A stretch of 64,000 bases of DNA from a virus: IMG/VR virus record IMGVR_UViG_3300037225_000932, positions 1-64,000 of that record. One strand, given 5' to 3'. The notes beneath the pieces were generated by a model, which saw only the letters and a program-made list of their open reading frames with translations, ran no database searches and was not told the origin of the DNA. Made by a program: the position numbers and the translations under genes. Below, piece after piece: positions 47,507 through 55,360 of this stretch; position 1 is the first letter of the stretch; each line of letters starts with the position of its first letter.

Positions 47507-50500
47507 ATGACTACATATTTTGATGTCTACATAAAAGACTGTTTTACAAAAGAAGCACAAACCTCACCTTCTACAATAAAAGGGCCAGAAGTAGATTTGC
47601 TTATAAATACCGTGCATAACATGATGGGATTGGGGGCTCCAACCGTATTTGACTTTCAAGGTTTTAATAAACAGGATTATAATAGTCCGGCTGTAATGGA
47701 TATTAATAATTTATCTCCTGGAATGGAAATGTCTATTCCTCTTGCTGTCGCTGGGGTTAGAGTTCTTTATAAATATAAAAAAACTCAAGTAAGTAATTAT
47801 GATGTAATGGTTTCTGGAATATCTCAGTTGATAGATCAAGCAAAAGGAATACAGACAACACAAACTAGTGTTTCTTCTAATAAAGTTATACCAAGAGGCC
47901 AAAATCAATATGGAGCTTCATTATTTATAATACATGATCTTGGAAGAAAAGCTTCTAATATAAAAAAACTAATAGAGAGTTCTATGATTAGGATGAACGA
48001 CAATAGAGAGTCTTGGAAAGTTTTTATAGCAGCAATAAAAGAAGGTATTGATGTTTATCAAATTGATCCAAAATATATTAATATATTAAAAGTTGCTCTA
48101 GATGCTTATGGTTATGATACTTCTGAAATGACTGCTTCTCCTGAGCAATTAAAAACAGATAAATTAGACAAACCAGGAAAACCAGAATTAAAAAGCGTAG
48201 TTTATAGAGATGATGTATTATATATTGATTTAGGTGGATATGATGTAGACTTTATATCTTTTATAAAAAGATTACCGTCGAGATTGAGAACTTATGATTC
48301 ACAATCAAGAATATGGGGATTTATAAGACCAGATCAAGGTATTGTTAAAGAAACGATATTAGTTTTAGATAAACATTTTGACACTCAACAACTTAAGGAT
48401 ATCTTACCAAGACTTCCTGAAAATAGTGAAGAGTTTAACAGTCAGACAGAAGAGAAAAAAATAGAAGGTGATATTCCATTAAAGATAAAAGATATAACAC
48501 AAAATACTAAAGGTAAATGGCATCTTGCTTTTGGCTCTTATACGACAGGATCAAGAGAAGGGGATTATCTTAAAGAAATTATAAAATTTATGTTTCCAGT
48601 ATATGGACCTGATGGAGAAAGAATGTTAGCAGTAGTTCCAACAATAAGTTCTCCATATGATCCAGCGGATCCTAATGATCCAAATCATCCTCGTAGAAGA
48701 ATGGGATATTCAACAGGATATGAAGAGGAAGAGGGAAATAATTATGAAGTATCTGGCTATAAAGAATATTTAGTTAGAGGAAATTATAATAAATATAGAC
48801 AATTGAGTTCTGTATTAAAACGATATGGATTTGATAATAAAGAGTTTAATAAAATAATAGCAGGTCTAATAACTAACAATATAGTTAAAATTACCAGGAT
48901 AGAAGGAGACCTTGAAGGATTTCAAAAGGAAAGAAAATTTGTTGATGCCGCAGGAAATGAAAGAATAACTAAAGTAAATGATATAAATAAATTTGATCAA
49001 GAAGTAACATCATATAATAAAAAAATTATTAAAGATGGTAAAGAAATTAACTTTGAACTATATGATTTACAAAAAGATGGAATAGCTTTTTTGTATGGAA
49101 GAAACTCAGCAATTCTTGGGGATTCGACAGGCTTAGGAAAAACGAATATGCTCATTATAGCTGCGGATATGAGAATAAAACAACACGGAGGTAAGGTTTT
49201 AATAATAACTTTAAATCAAACACAAAATCAATGGATAGAAGAAATAAAGAGGTTCGCAAAAGTTAATCCTGAAGATATCTCTGTTGATCCTTTAAGATTA
49301 GCCACTTGGACAGTTTTGACATATGTTGATTTTCAAGTAAAAAGCACTAGAGATGCACATACTCAGTCATTACAACAACAAGTTGCTCAAGGTAATATAA
49401 CTTGTATGATTTTAGATGAATGTCATAGTATTAAAAATACTACAGCAACAAGAACAGAAAATATTCAAAATATATCAAGTTATACTGATGAAAAAACTGG
49501 TCAAACTCATACAGTTCCTTTTGCTTGGGGTGCTAGTGCTACTATTGTAGCTAATAGACCAATAGATGTTTATAATCAATTAAAAGCTGTAAACCATCCA
49601 TTAGGAAGATTGTCATTTAAGACTTTTGCTGAAAACTTTGGAGCTATGGTAAAAGGAAGATATGGACTTGAAGATGCCAGTATTGAGGATCAGGTTATAG
49701 CAGCTAATAAACTAAAAGAATGGTTAATTAACTTTAAGGTTTTCGTTTCTAGGACAAAAGAAGATGTTCGTAAAGATATGCCTGGATTTTCTGTAGATGA
49801 TGTTCCGGTAAAAGTTGATATGAAAAACTTATATCAATGTATATCTGGCAAGCTAGAAACTTATAAAAATCCTAATCTACCAGTATCGGTTATGATAGCA
49901 ACAAGAGATTGTTTAGCATCAGCTAAAGCTATTCATTCAGCCAAATTAGCTAATGATGTTTTAAGAGAAGGTAAAAAGGTTATGGTATTTACCGCTTTTA
50001 GAGATGCTGCTTCTAGAATACAATTTTTTTTACAGAAAATATTAAATGACATTGGACATGGGGGACAGGTTCTTCCTATTCTTGGAGGAATGCACCAAAA
50101 GACTAAAAATGAGACGATAAGACAGTTTAAGGACCCAAATTCTAATATTAGAGCATTAGTTTTAGGTATAGCAGCCGGTGGTACCGGTTTGGATTTTCCT
50201 AATGTTGTCGAAACAGTAATAGAAAATGACTTCGACTGGACTCCAGCCTCAACCGAGCAAATGAGAGGAAGAGCATATAGAATAAGCAGTAACAGACCAG
50301 TAAAATCTAAATCTCTAATAGCAGAAGGAACACCCGATGAGCAGTTTAAGGAAAAAGTAGATAATAAAATACAAATTGCTGAAGTTATAGGAAAGCTTAC
50401 ACAAGAGCAGCTTGATTTGTTTAGCAGAGGAAAACATCGTGACGATCTAAGATTAAAAGAAATAGAAAAGCAGCTTATAGATATGGTAGGAAAACAAATA

Positions 50501-50632
50501 GCAGAAGAAGAGGATGAAGCTAGATTTCAAGAAAATACAGCAAAAGATATACTAAGTCATCTTGAACTGGGTGGATATAGACATGCTTCTAAAAAAACAA
50601 ATAATTGGTATAAACAAGCAAGGAGCCAATGA
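47507..50632 (+). CDS. SNF2-family helicase/ATPase with C-terminal NWYK tag
   Basis: 1041 residues. The N-terminal 480 residues are unrecognised except for a small RIWGF-type domain near residue 260. Helicase motif I is LGDSTGLGKTNMLIIAADMR (about 541), motif II MILDECHSIKN (DECH, about 637), motif III WGASATIVANRP. The C-terminal lobe has KVMVFTAFRDAASRIQFFLQ, IAAGGTGLDFPNVVETV and QMRGRAYRISSNRPV. The protein ends HASKKTNNWYKQARSQ, the shared NWYK motif at the C-terminus. It likely remodels DNA-protein complexes during replication or packaging, or supports transcription. ATGA overlap with the next ORF. Confidence 0.9.
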   Translation: MTTYFDVYIKDCFTKEAQTSPSTIKGPEVDLLINTVHNMMGLGAPTVFDFQGFNKQDYNSPAVMDINNLSPGMEMSIPLAVAGVRVLYKYKKTQVSNYDVMVSGISQLIDQAKGIQTTQTSVSSNKVIPRGQNQYGASLFIIHDLGRKASNIKKLIESSMIRMNDNRESWKVFIAAIKEGIDVYQIDPKYINILKVALDAYGYDTSEMTASPEQLKTDKLDKPGKPELKSVVYRDDVLYIDLGGYDVDFISFIKRLPSRLRTYDSQSRIWGFIRPDQGIVKETILVLDKHFDTQQLKDILPRLPENSEEFNSQTEEKKIEGDIPLKIKDITQNTKGKWHLAFGSYTTGSREGDYLKEIIKFMFPVYGPDGERMLAVVPTISSPYDPADPNDPNHPRRRMGYSTGYEEEEGNNYEVSGYKEYLVRGNYNKYRQLSSVLKRYGFDNKEFNKIIAGLITNNIVKITRIEGDLEGFQKERKFVDAAGNERITKVNDINKFDQEVTSYNKKIIKDGKEINFELYDLQKDGIAFLYGRNSAILGDSTGLGKTNMLIIAADMRIKQHGGKVLIITLNQTQNQWIEEIKRFAKVNPEDISVDPLRLATWTVLTYVDFQVKSTRDAHTQSLQQQVAQGNITCMILDECHSIKNTTATRTENIQNISSYTDEKTGQTHTVPFAWGASATIVANRPIDVYNQLKAVNHPLGRLSFKTFAENFGAMVKGRYGLEDASIEDQVIAANKLKEWLINFKVFVSRTKEDVRKDMPGFSVDDVPVKVDMKNLYQCISGKLETYKNPNLPVSVMIATRDCLASAKAIHSAKLANDVLREGKKVMVFTAFRDAASRIQFFLQKILNDIGHGGQVLPILGGMHQKTKNETIRQFKDPNSNIRALVLGIAAGGTGLDFPNVVETVIENDFDWTPASTEQMRGRAYRISSNRPVKSKSLIAEGTPDEQFKEKVDNKIQIAEVIGKLTQEQLDLFSRGKHRDDLRLKEIEKQLIDMVGKQIAEEEDEARFQENTAKDILSHLELGGYRHASKKTNNWYKQARSQ

Positions 50633-50934
50633 AGATGGAAATTGATAAAGAATTACAATCAATAGCTACAGATTGGGCAGAAAAGATATTTAATAACATA
50701 TATACTGCTCTCAATGATCCTACAGTTGGAATGGAAGATGAAGTTAAAAAAGTTTATAATGATATAAAAGACTGGGGACTTTTAGATAAGGTTGATATTA
50801 ATAGTTCTCAAGCTCACGAATATTATATTCCAATAATAGCTATGCCTAAATATAAAATTCTTTTACAACACAAGCTAAACCCACCAAAATCAAAATGGGA
50901 AGTTGTGACCGGACAGGTTGTTAAAAAGAAATAA
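50629..50934 (+). CDS. Small hypothetical protein
   Basis: 101 residues, ATG overlapping the helicase stop (another Met is two codons on). Acidic helices (DKELQSIATDWAEKIFNNIY, VGMEDEVKKVYNDIKDWGLL) then a strand-rich end with VTGQVVKKK. No family recognised. Translationally coupled to the SNF2 gene, so possibly a partner. Confidence 0.55.
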   Translation: MKMEIDKELQSIATDWAEKIFNNIYTALNDPTVGMEDEVKKVYNDIKDWGLLDKVDINSSQAHEYYIPIIAMPKYKILLQHKLNPPKSKWEVVTGQVVKKK

Positions 50935-50992
50935 TAATTTCTTAAGAAAATGTCTAGTCTTTTTTAATATTTTATTATAATAATCAAGTTAT

Positions 50993-51021
50993 TTGACTTT
51001 GTGTTTTTTATAACATATAAA
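50993..51021 (+). promoter_or_regulatory. Sigma70-like promoter before the sigma factor
   Basis: TTGACT (50993-50998), 17-base spacer, TATAAA (51016-51021), 55 bases upstream of the sigma-factor ATG at 51077, which has AGGAG. Suggests early expression of the sigma gene from host polymerase. Confidence 0.6.
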
Positions 51022-51076
51022 ACTAAAGTGATAAAAAATACATTAATATATAGTATAACATAAAATAGGAGAATGT

Positions 51077-51904
51077 ATGAATAAAATAGATCTCCAAAAA
51101 ACCTGGGAAAATTATCAAGAGAATAAAGATGAATTATCTAAACACAAGTTGATAGAACATTATTATGAACTTGTAGAAAAAATAGCTAAAAACGTTAATA
51201 AAAAAATGAATAATAAAGTTTCAAAAGAAGAGCTTTCTTCTCATGGGGTTAGCGGATTATATAGAGCTATAGAAAAATTTGACAAAGACAGAAAAACTAA
51301 ATTTGAAACATATGCACATAGAAGAATACATGGATCAATGATTGATGGATTAAGATCAGAAGATTGGATTCCTAGAAGTGTAAGAGTTAGAAAAGATAAG
51401 CTAGAAAATGTGATACATAATTTAGAAACTAAAATTCAACACAAGGCTTCTTGTTCGGAAATATTACAAGAAGCCGGTATAACAGAAACAGAATACCATA
51501 AAAATTATAATAAATTTAATCCAAGAGCACTTTCTAGTATAGATAATTATACAGAAGACTATCAAGAAAATTCAGAAAATAATCTTGATTTTAATAAATA
51601 TTTAGAATCCAAAAAAACCTCAGCACCAGATTCTAAATTAATTAGAAAAGAATTTTTAAGTAAATTGTTAGGTAAAGACTTTTCTTCATTAGAACGAAAA
51701 ATAATATATTATTATTACTATGAAAAACTTACCATGAGAGAAATATCTATAAGAGTAGAAATGTCAGAATCAAGAATAAGTCAAATACATCAAGATATAC
51801 TAAAAAGGTTAAAAATAAAAATAGAACTTAATCCAAAATATTTTGAAAAAGATATCATTTCAATAATTTCAAAATGTAATCATAAAGATAGTTTTTTAAA
51901 ATAA
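51077..51904 (+). CDS. FliA/WhiG-like RNA polymerase sigma factor
   Basis: 275 residues. Region 2 contains GLYRAIEKFDKDRKTKFETY-AHRRIHGSMIDGLRSEDWIP, the strongly conserved FliA-type 2.3/2.4 block. Region 3 is a linker with RKDKLENVIHNLETKIQHK. Region 4 has EISIRVEMSESRISQIHQDI, the helix-turn-helix that contacts the -35. It redirects host RNA polymerase to phage promoters. Those promoters were not identified here; the visible promoters look sigma70-like, so the target motif may lie in the structural region. Gene order: just after the helicase, before RNR. Confidence 0.9.
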   Translation: MNKIDLQKTWENYQENKDELSKHKLIEHYYELVEKIAKNVNKKMNNKVSKEELSSHGVSGLYRAIEKFDKDRKTKFETYAHRRIHGSMIDGLRSEDWIPRSVRVRKDKLENVIHNLETKIQHKASCSEILQEAGITETEYHKNYNKFNPRALSSIDNYTEDYQENSENNLDFNKYLESKKTSAPDSKLIRKEFLSKLLGKDFSSLERKIIYYYYYEKLTMREISIRVEMSESRISQIHQDILKRLKIKIELNPKYFEKDIISIISKCNHKDSFLK

Positions 51905-51937
51905 TAATTGCTAATAATATTAAAAGAGATATAATAT

Positions 51938-52453
51938 ATGTTGTTATTTTCTGAATATGATATACTGTCTGTCAAAACAGAAGCTATATCTGTTTTCTTA
52001 AGCAAAAGTGGAATTATGAAAAACGAGTTTTGTAGAAAACTTATAGAAATAGAGGGACAAGATATACAAAATACAATAAAAAATATAATAAATGATAAAA
52101 AAAACAATATAAAAATAGGAAGTTCTTTTTACGTTGTTCCAAAAAATAATATTATACAAAATATAAAATATATATATTTTTCTATTATAAAAAATTTTAC
52201 GATAGATACTATTAGTATATATGATTTAAATATAATATTTCAAAATGCTCTTCAACATTTTATAAGAAATAACATAAAATCAGTTTCATTTATTAATATG
52301 TCTGAAGAAATAATAGGACTAGAAAAGACTTATGTGGCTAATCTTATTATGGATATAGTTCAAAAAAATCATCATAGAATTAATATATCCCTTATGGATA
52401 AAGATAAAGATTTTATAAATTTGTTAAAAAATAATATTAGGATAGAAATGTGA
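51938..52453 (+). CDS. Hypothetical protein
   Basis: 171 residues, Asn/Ile/Lys-rich with alternating strands and helices (VVPKNNIIQNIKYIYFSIIK, SEEIIGLEKTYVANLIMDIV). No family recognised. A TTGCTA-16-TATAAT promoter (51908-51935) ends only two bases before the ATG, too close for a normal leader, so the true start could be slightly downstream (for example TTG 51941). It overlaps the HNH gene by four bases. Confidence 0.5.
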   Translation: MLLFSEYDILSVKTEAISVFLSKSGIMKNEFCRKLIEIEGQDIQNTIKNIINDKKNNIKIGSSFYVVPKNNIIQNIKYIYFSIIKNFTIDTISIYDLNIIFQNALQHFIRNNIKSVSFINMSEEIIGLEKTYVANLIMDIVQKNHHRINISLMDKDKDFINLLKNNIRIEM

Positions 52454-53052
52454 GTATATTAAATAATCCAATGTTAATATTAAATAAGAGTTGGTTTCCC
52501 ATAAAAGTTAAAGATATTAAGGATGTTATAGGAAAACTATGTAATGGAAATGCTAAAATCATAGATGAAGATTTTATACAATATTCTTGGCAGGAATGGT
52601 TAGATAAATATTCAATTCCTCATGAGCAGGAAAAAAATATTAAATATGAATTTATTCGCGCAAAAAATTTTAGTGTAAAAAGTCCAAAAGTTATGATTTG
52701 CACAAAATATAACAAAGTTCCTAATATTAGTTTAAAATTAACTAGAAGAAATATTTTAATTAGAGATAGTTTTGCTTGTCAGTATTGTGAACAAAAGTTA
52801 AGTATGAGAAATTCAACATTAGATCATATTATCCCAAGATCTCGTGGAGGAAAAAATAGTTGGGAGAATTTGGTAATTTGCTGTATTTCGTGTAATACAA
52901 TAAAATCAGATAAAACATTAGAAGAAACAAAATTTAAATTATCTCATAAACCAGAAAAACCCAAGTGGAGCCCAATTTATTCTATTATGGTTAAAAAGTG
53001 GCCTAAAATATGGGATAAATTTATAAATACAGATAAATGGAATAAATTTTGA
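52450..53052 (+). CDS. HNH endonuclease
   Basis: 200 residues from a GTG overlapping the previous stop. N-terminal MSILNNPMLILNKSWFPIKV and a helical section lead to the HNH core: DSFACQYCEQKLSMRNSTLD-HIIPRSRGGKNSWENLVICC-ISCNTIKSDKTLEE. CxxC...DH...N...CxxCN is a complete ββα-metal site. Free-standing HNH of the 'VLNxSWxP' phage/bacterial type. May be a homing or packaging nuclease. Confidence 0.9.
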   Translation: MSILNNPMLILNKSWFPIKVKDIKDVIGKLCNGNAKIIDEDFIQYSWQEWLDKYSIPHEQEKNIKYEFIRAKNFSVKSPKVMICTKYNKVPNISLKLTRRNILIRDSFACQYCEQKLSMRNSTLDHIIPRSRGGKNSWENLVICCISCNTIKSDKTLEETKFKLSHKPEKPKWSPIYSIMVKKWPKIWDKFINTDKWNKF

Positions 53053-53094
53053 TATTGGAATGTCGATATAATAGGATCTTAAAAATAAAATTCA

Positions 53095-53787
53095 ATGATA
53101 TTTAAAAAATTAAATAATTTTTCTATAAAGAATAGAAGTTCAGTTCGCAATTGGAAAACAAAAATGACAGGAACTCCCTGTTTTATTGTTGGCAATTCTC
53201 CTTCTTTAAATGATCATTTGATATATAAATTAGAACAATTTTTTACCATAGGAATTAATAGAGCTTTTAAGAAAATTGATACAACTATTTTGTTATGGCA
53301 GGATATAGAGCTTTATTATCAAGAAAGAAAAGAATTAACAAAATTAAAATCAATTTTATTTTCTAAAGACACAGCGGATCCTCCTGGTCTTGCTTATCAT
53401 TTTAGGCTTATAACTGGGAATTTTAAATTAACAGATAATCCATCTATTCTTTTTGGTAGTGGTAGCTCGGGTCCATTAGCTTTTCAATTGGCTTATATTT
53501 TAGGATGTGATCCTATTATATTAATAGGATATGATTGTCAGTATAAAAATAATATGACAGATTTTTATGGTAATAATAAAGATCATAAACCGCATACGCT
53601 AAAAAATTGTTCTCGTGGATTGGAATGGATTAAAGACTTAAAAATACATGACAGAAAAATAATCTCATGTTCAAAAAGTGAATGTTTTACTAATATAATG
53701 TCTATAGAAGAAGCAATAAAATACTGTTCAATAAAAGATAGCGGAAAAGGTAGAGAATTTTATAAGAATAAATTATTTTCTACTTAA
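53095..53787 (+). CDS. DUF115/MptE-like protein (paralogue)
   Basis: 230 residues. Shares the fold of the 28790 gene: GTPCFIVGNSPSLNDHLIYK, FTIGINRAFKKIDTTILLWQ, ILFGSGSSGPLAFQLAYILG, PIILIGYDCQYKNNM. No coiled-coil tail. These Rossmann proteins sit near glycan genes in bacteria; here it is separated from the cluster by 13 kb. A TATAAT (53067-53072) lies upstream, but its -35 is poor. Function likely sugar-phosphate related, unproven. Confidence 0.65.
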   Translation: MIFKKLNNFSIKNRSSVRNWKTKMTGTPCFIVGNSPSLNDHLIYKLEQFFTIGINRAFKKIDTTILLWQDIELYYQERKELTKLKSILFSKDTADPPGLAYHFRLITGNFKLTDNPSILFGSGSSGPLAFQLAYILGCDPIILIGYDCQYKNNMTDFYGNNKDHKPHTLKNCSRGLEWIKDLKIHDRKIISCSKSECFTNIMSIEEAIKYCSIKDSGKGREFYKNKLFST

Positions 53788-53803
53788 TAGATTTTAGGAG
53801 TTA

Positions 53804-55216
53804 ATGATGGAAAATTTGAATTTTTTAGAAGAATATAAAAATCAAAATAGTCTATTAGAATCAGAAAAAACTCAGATTTTATCTGAGGCTAGTTTATATC
53901 AAATTCAAAAAGTTTTAAACACTAAAAATAATAGTGTAGAAGAAAATATATACAATTCTTTTTTTAAGGGAAAATCTCCACATCTATATACTTTAAATGT
54001 TTCACAATATCTTCATAATATTTTACAATTTAATATGATTAAATTTTTTGAAAAAAATAATTTTAAAATTGTAAAAGATATTTTTATAAGAGATGGCTGT
54101 CAAATTATGACAGCTAAAAAGAATAAAATAGAAAGTAATACGGGACAATATTTTGACTCATATTGTGACGCTATGGTATTCCTTTGTAATAAAGAAAATA
54201 AAGATAATATGATAATAAAAATAGAAAAAAATTATTATGGAGACGGTAAAAATTATTATGAAATTTTATCTTTAGATGAAAATAAAGACTGGTTTGCTGA
54301 ATGGGTTAAATATAGTAAAGAGAACAATTTTTATAAAGGCAAAAAAATAGATGCTCATTGTAATTTTCTTTCTATAAATAAAAATATAACCTGGAACGAT
54401 TTAATTATTAAAAATAATATTGTTTTGGCAATAAAAAATAATATAGAAAATTTATTCACAAATAGAGAAATATTAAAGAAAAATAATATAGCTCTTAAGC
54501 GAGGTCTGATTATCGAAGGCTCAGCGGGTGGAGGTAAGACGATGATATGTAAAATAGTAGCAAAAGAGTTCTTTTCTACTGTCATTTATGTTTTGCCTTC
54601 TCATATTAAAGATGTCTCTGATATAAATAGAATTTGCGAAATGGCAAAAGATTTATCTCCAACTTTATTAATTATTGAAGATATAGATTATATAGCGAAA
54701 GATCGCGAAGGAGGATCGGACTGGTCTGTTATAGAACTTATGAATAAACTAGATGGACTTGAAGATTTTGAAAACGTTGTAACATTATCAACAACTAATA
54801 TGATAGAACGTATAGAGAAAGCTATAAAAAATAGACCAGGAAGATTTGATAGGATTATAAAAGTATCAAATCCAGATGAAGAATATCGTGAAAAAATGTT
54901 TAATAAATTTACAGAGAAATTTATTTTGGATAAAAATATTAACTTTAAAAAATATATAAAGATGACAGACGGTATGAGCGGGGCTTATATAAAAGATATA
55001 TGTATAACTGCTGCTCTTTTTGCTATATTTGAAAAAAGTTTAGATAAAAATGACATAGCTATAATAAAAGATAAATATATTTCTAATGCTATTAAGGAGA
55101 TAAAAGATAAAGACTTTTCTGCTTATATAGATAATAATTCTTCTGAATCTTTTGGTTTTGCTGGCACTCTTCCCAGAGTTGGGAGACCTGCTGGTCCATC
55201 TGAAGAAATATTTTAA
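53804..55216 (+). CDS. AAA+ ATPase (BCS1/CDC48-like core)
   Basis: 470 residues, AGGAG upstream. The N-terminal 230 residues are an unrecognised substrate domain. Walker A LIIEGSAGGGKTMICKIVAK (about 239), Walker B TLLIIEDIDYIAKDREGGSD (about 290), sensor TLSTTNM, arginine finger KNRPGRFDRIIKV (about 342), then the helical lid. Ends with a Gly/Pro tail (GTLPRVGRPAGPSEEIF). AAA+ unfoldase or remodeller; target unknown. It sits immediately before the nucleotide-metabolism genes. Confidence 0.88.
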   Translation: MMENLNFLEEYKNQNSLLESEKTQILSEASLYQIQKVLNTKNNSVEENIYNSFFKGKSPHLYTLNVSQYLHNILQFNMIKFFEKNNFKIVKDIFIRDGCQIMTAKKNKIESNTGQYFDSYCDAMVFLCNKENKDNMIIKIEKNYYGDGKNYYEILSLDENKDWFAEWVKYSKENNFYKGKKIDAHCNFLSINKNITWNDLIIKNNIVLAIKNNIENLFTNREILKKNNIALKRGLIIEGSAGGGKTMICKIVAKEFFSTVIYVLPSHIKDVSDINRICEMAKDLSPTLLIIEDIDYIAKDREGGSDWSVIELMNKLDGLEDFENVVTLSTTNMIERIEKAIKNRPGRFDRIIKVSNPDEEYREKMFNKFTEKFILDKNINFKKYIKMTDGMSGAYIKDICITAALFAIFEKSLDKNDIAIIKDKYISNAIKEIKDKDFSAYIDNNSSESFGFAGTLPRVGRPAGPSEEIF

Positions 55217-55272
55217 AAAATATTTCTAGATATAAAACCATATACATATATCAGTTATATTTTTTGTTATTA

Positions 55273-55313
55273 AAATACTAAAAATCAATAGAAGGAAAGA
55301 TTTTTTAGTATTT
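55273..55313 (+). promoter_or_regulatory. Long hairpin in the RNR leader
   Basis: AAATACTAAAAATC (55273-55286) and GATTTTTTAGTATTT (55299-55313) form a 14-bp stem with one extra T. The loop contains GAAGGAAA. It lies 48 bases before the RNR ATG and may be an operator or an attenuator; both arms are AT-rich. Confidence 0.5.
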
Positions 55314-55360
55314 GAAAGTTAGTTGTTAAATATATAATTTTAGTGAGGATTTGAATAAAA

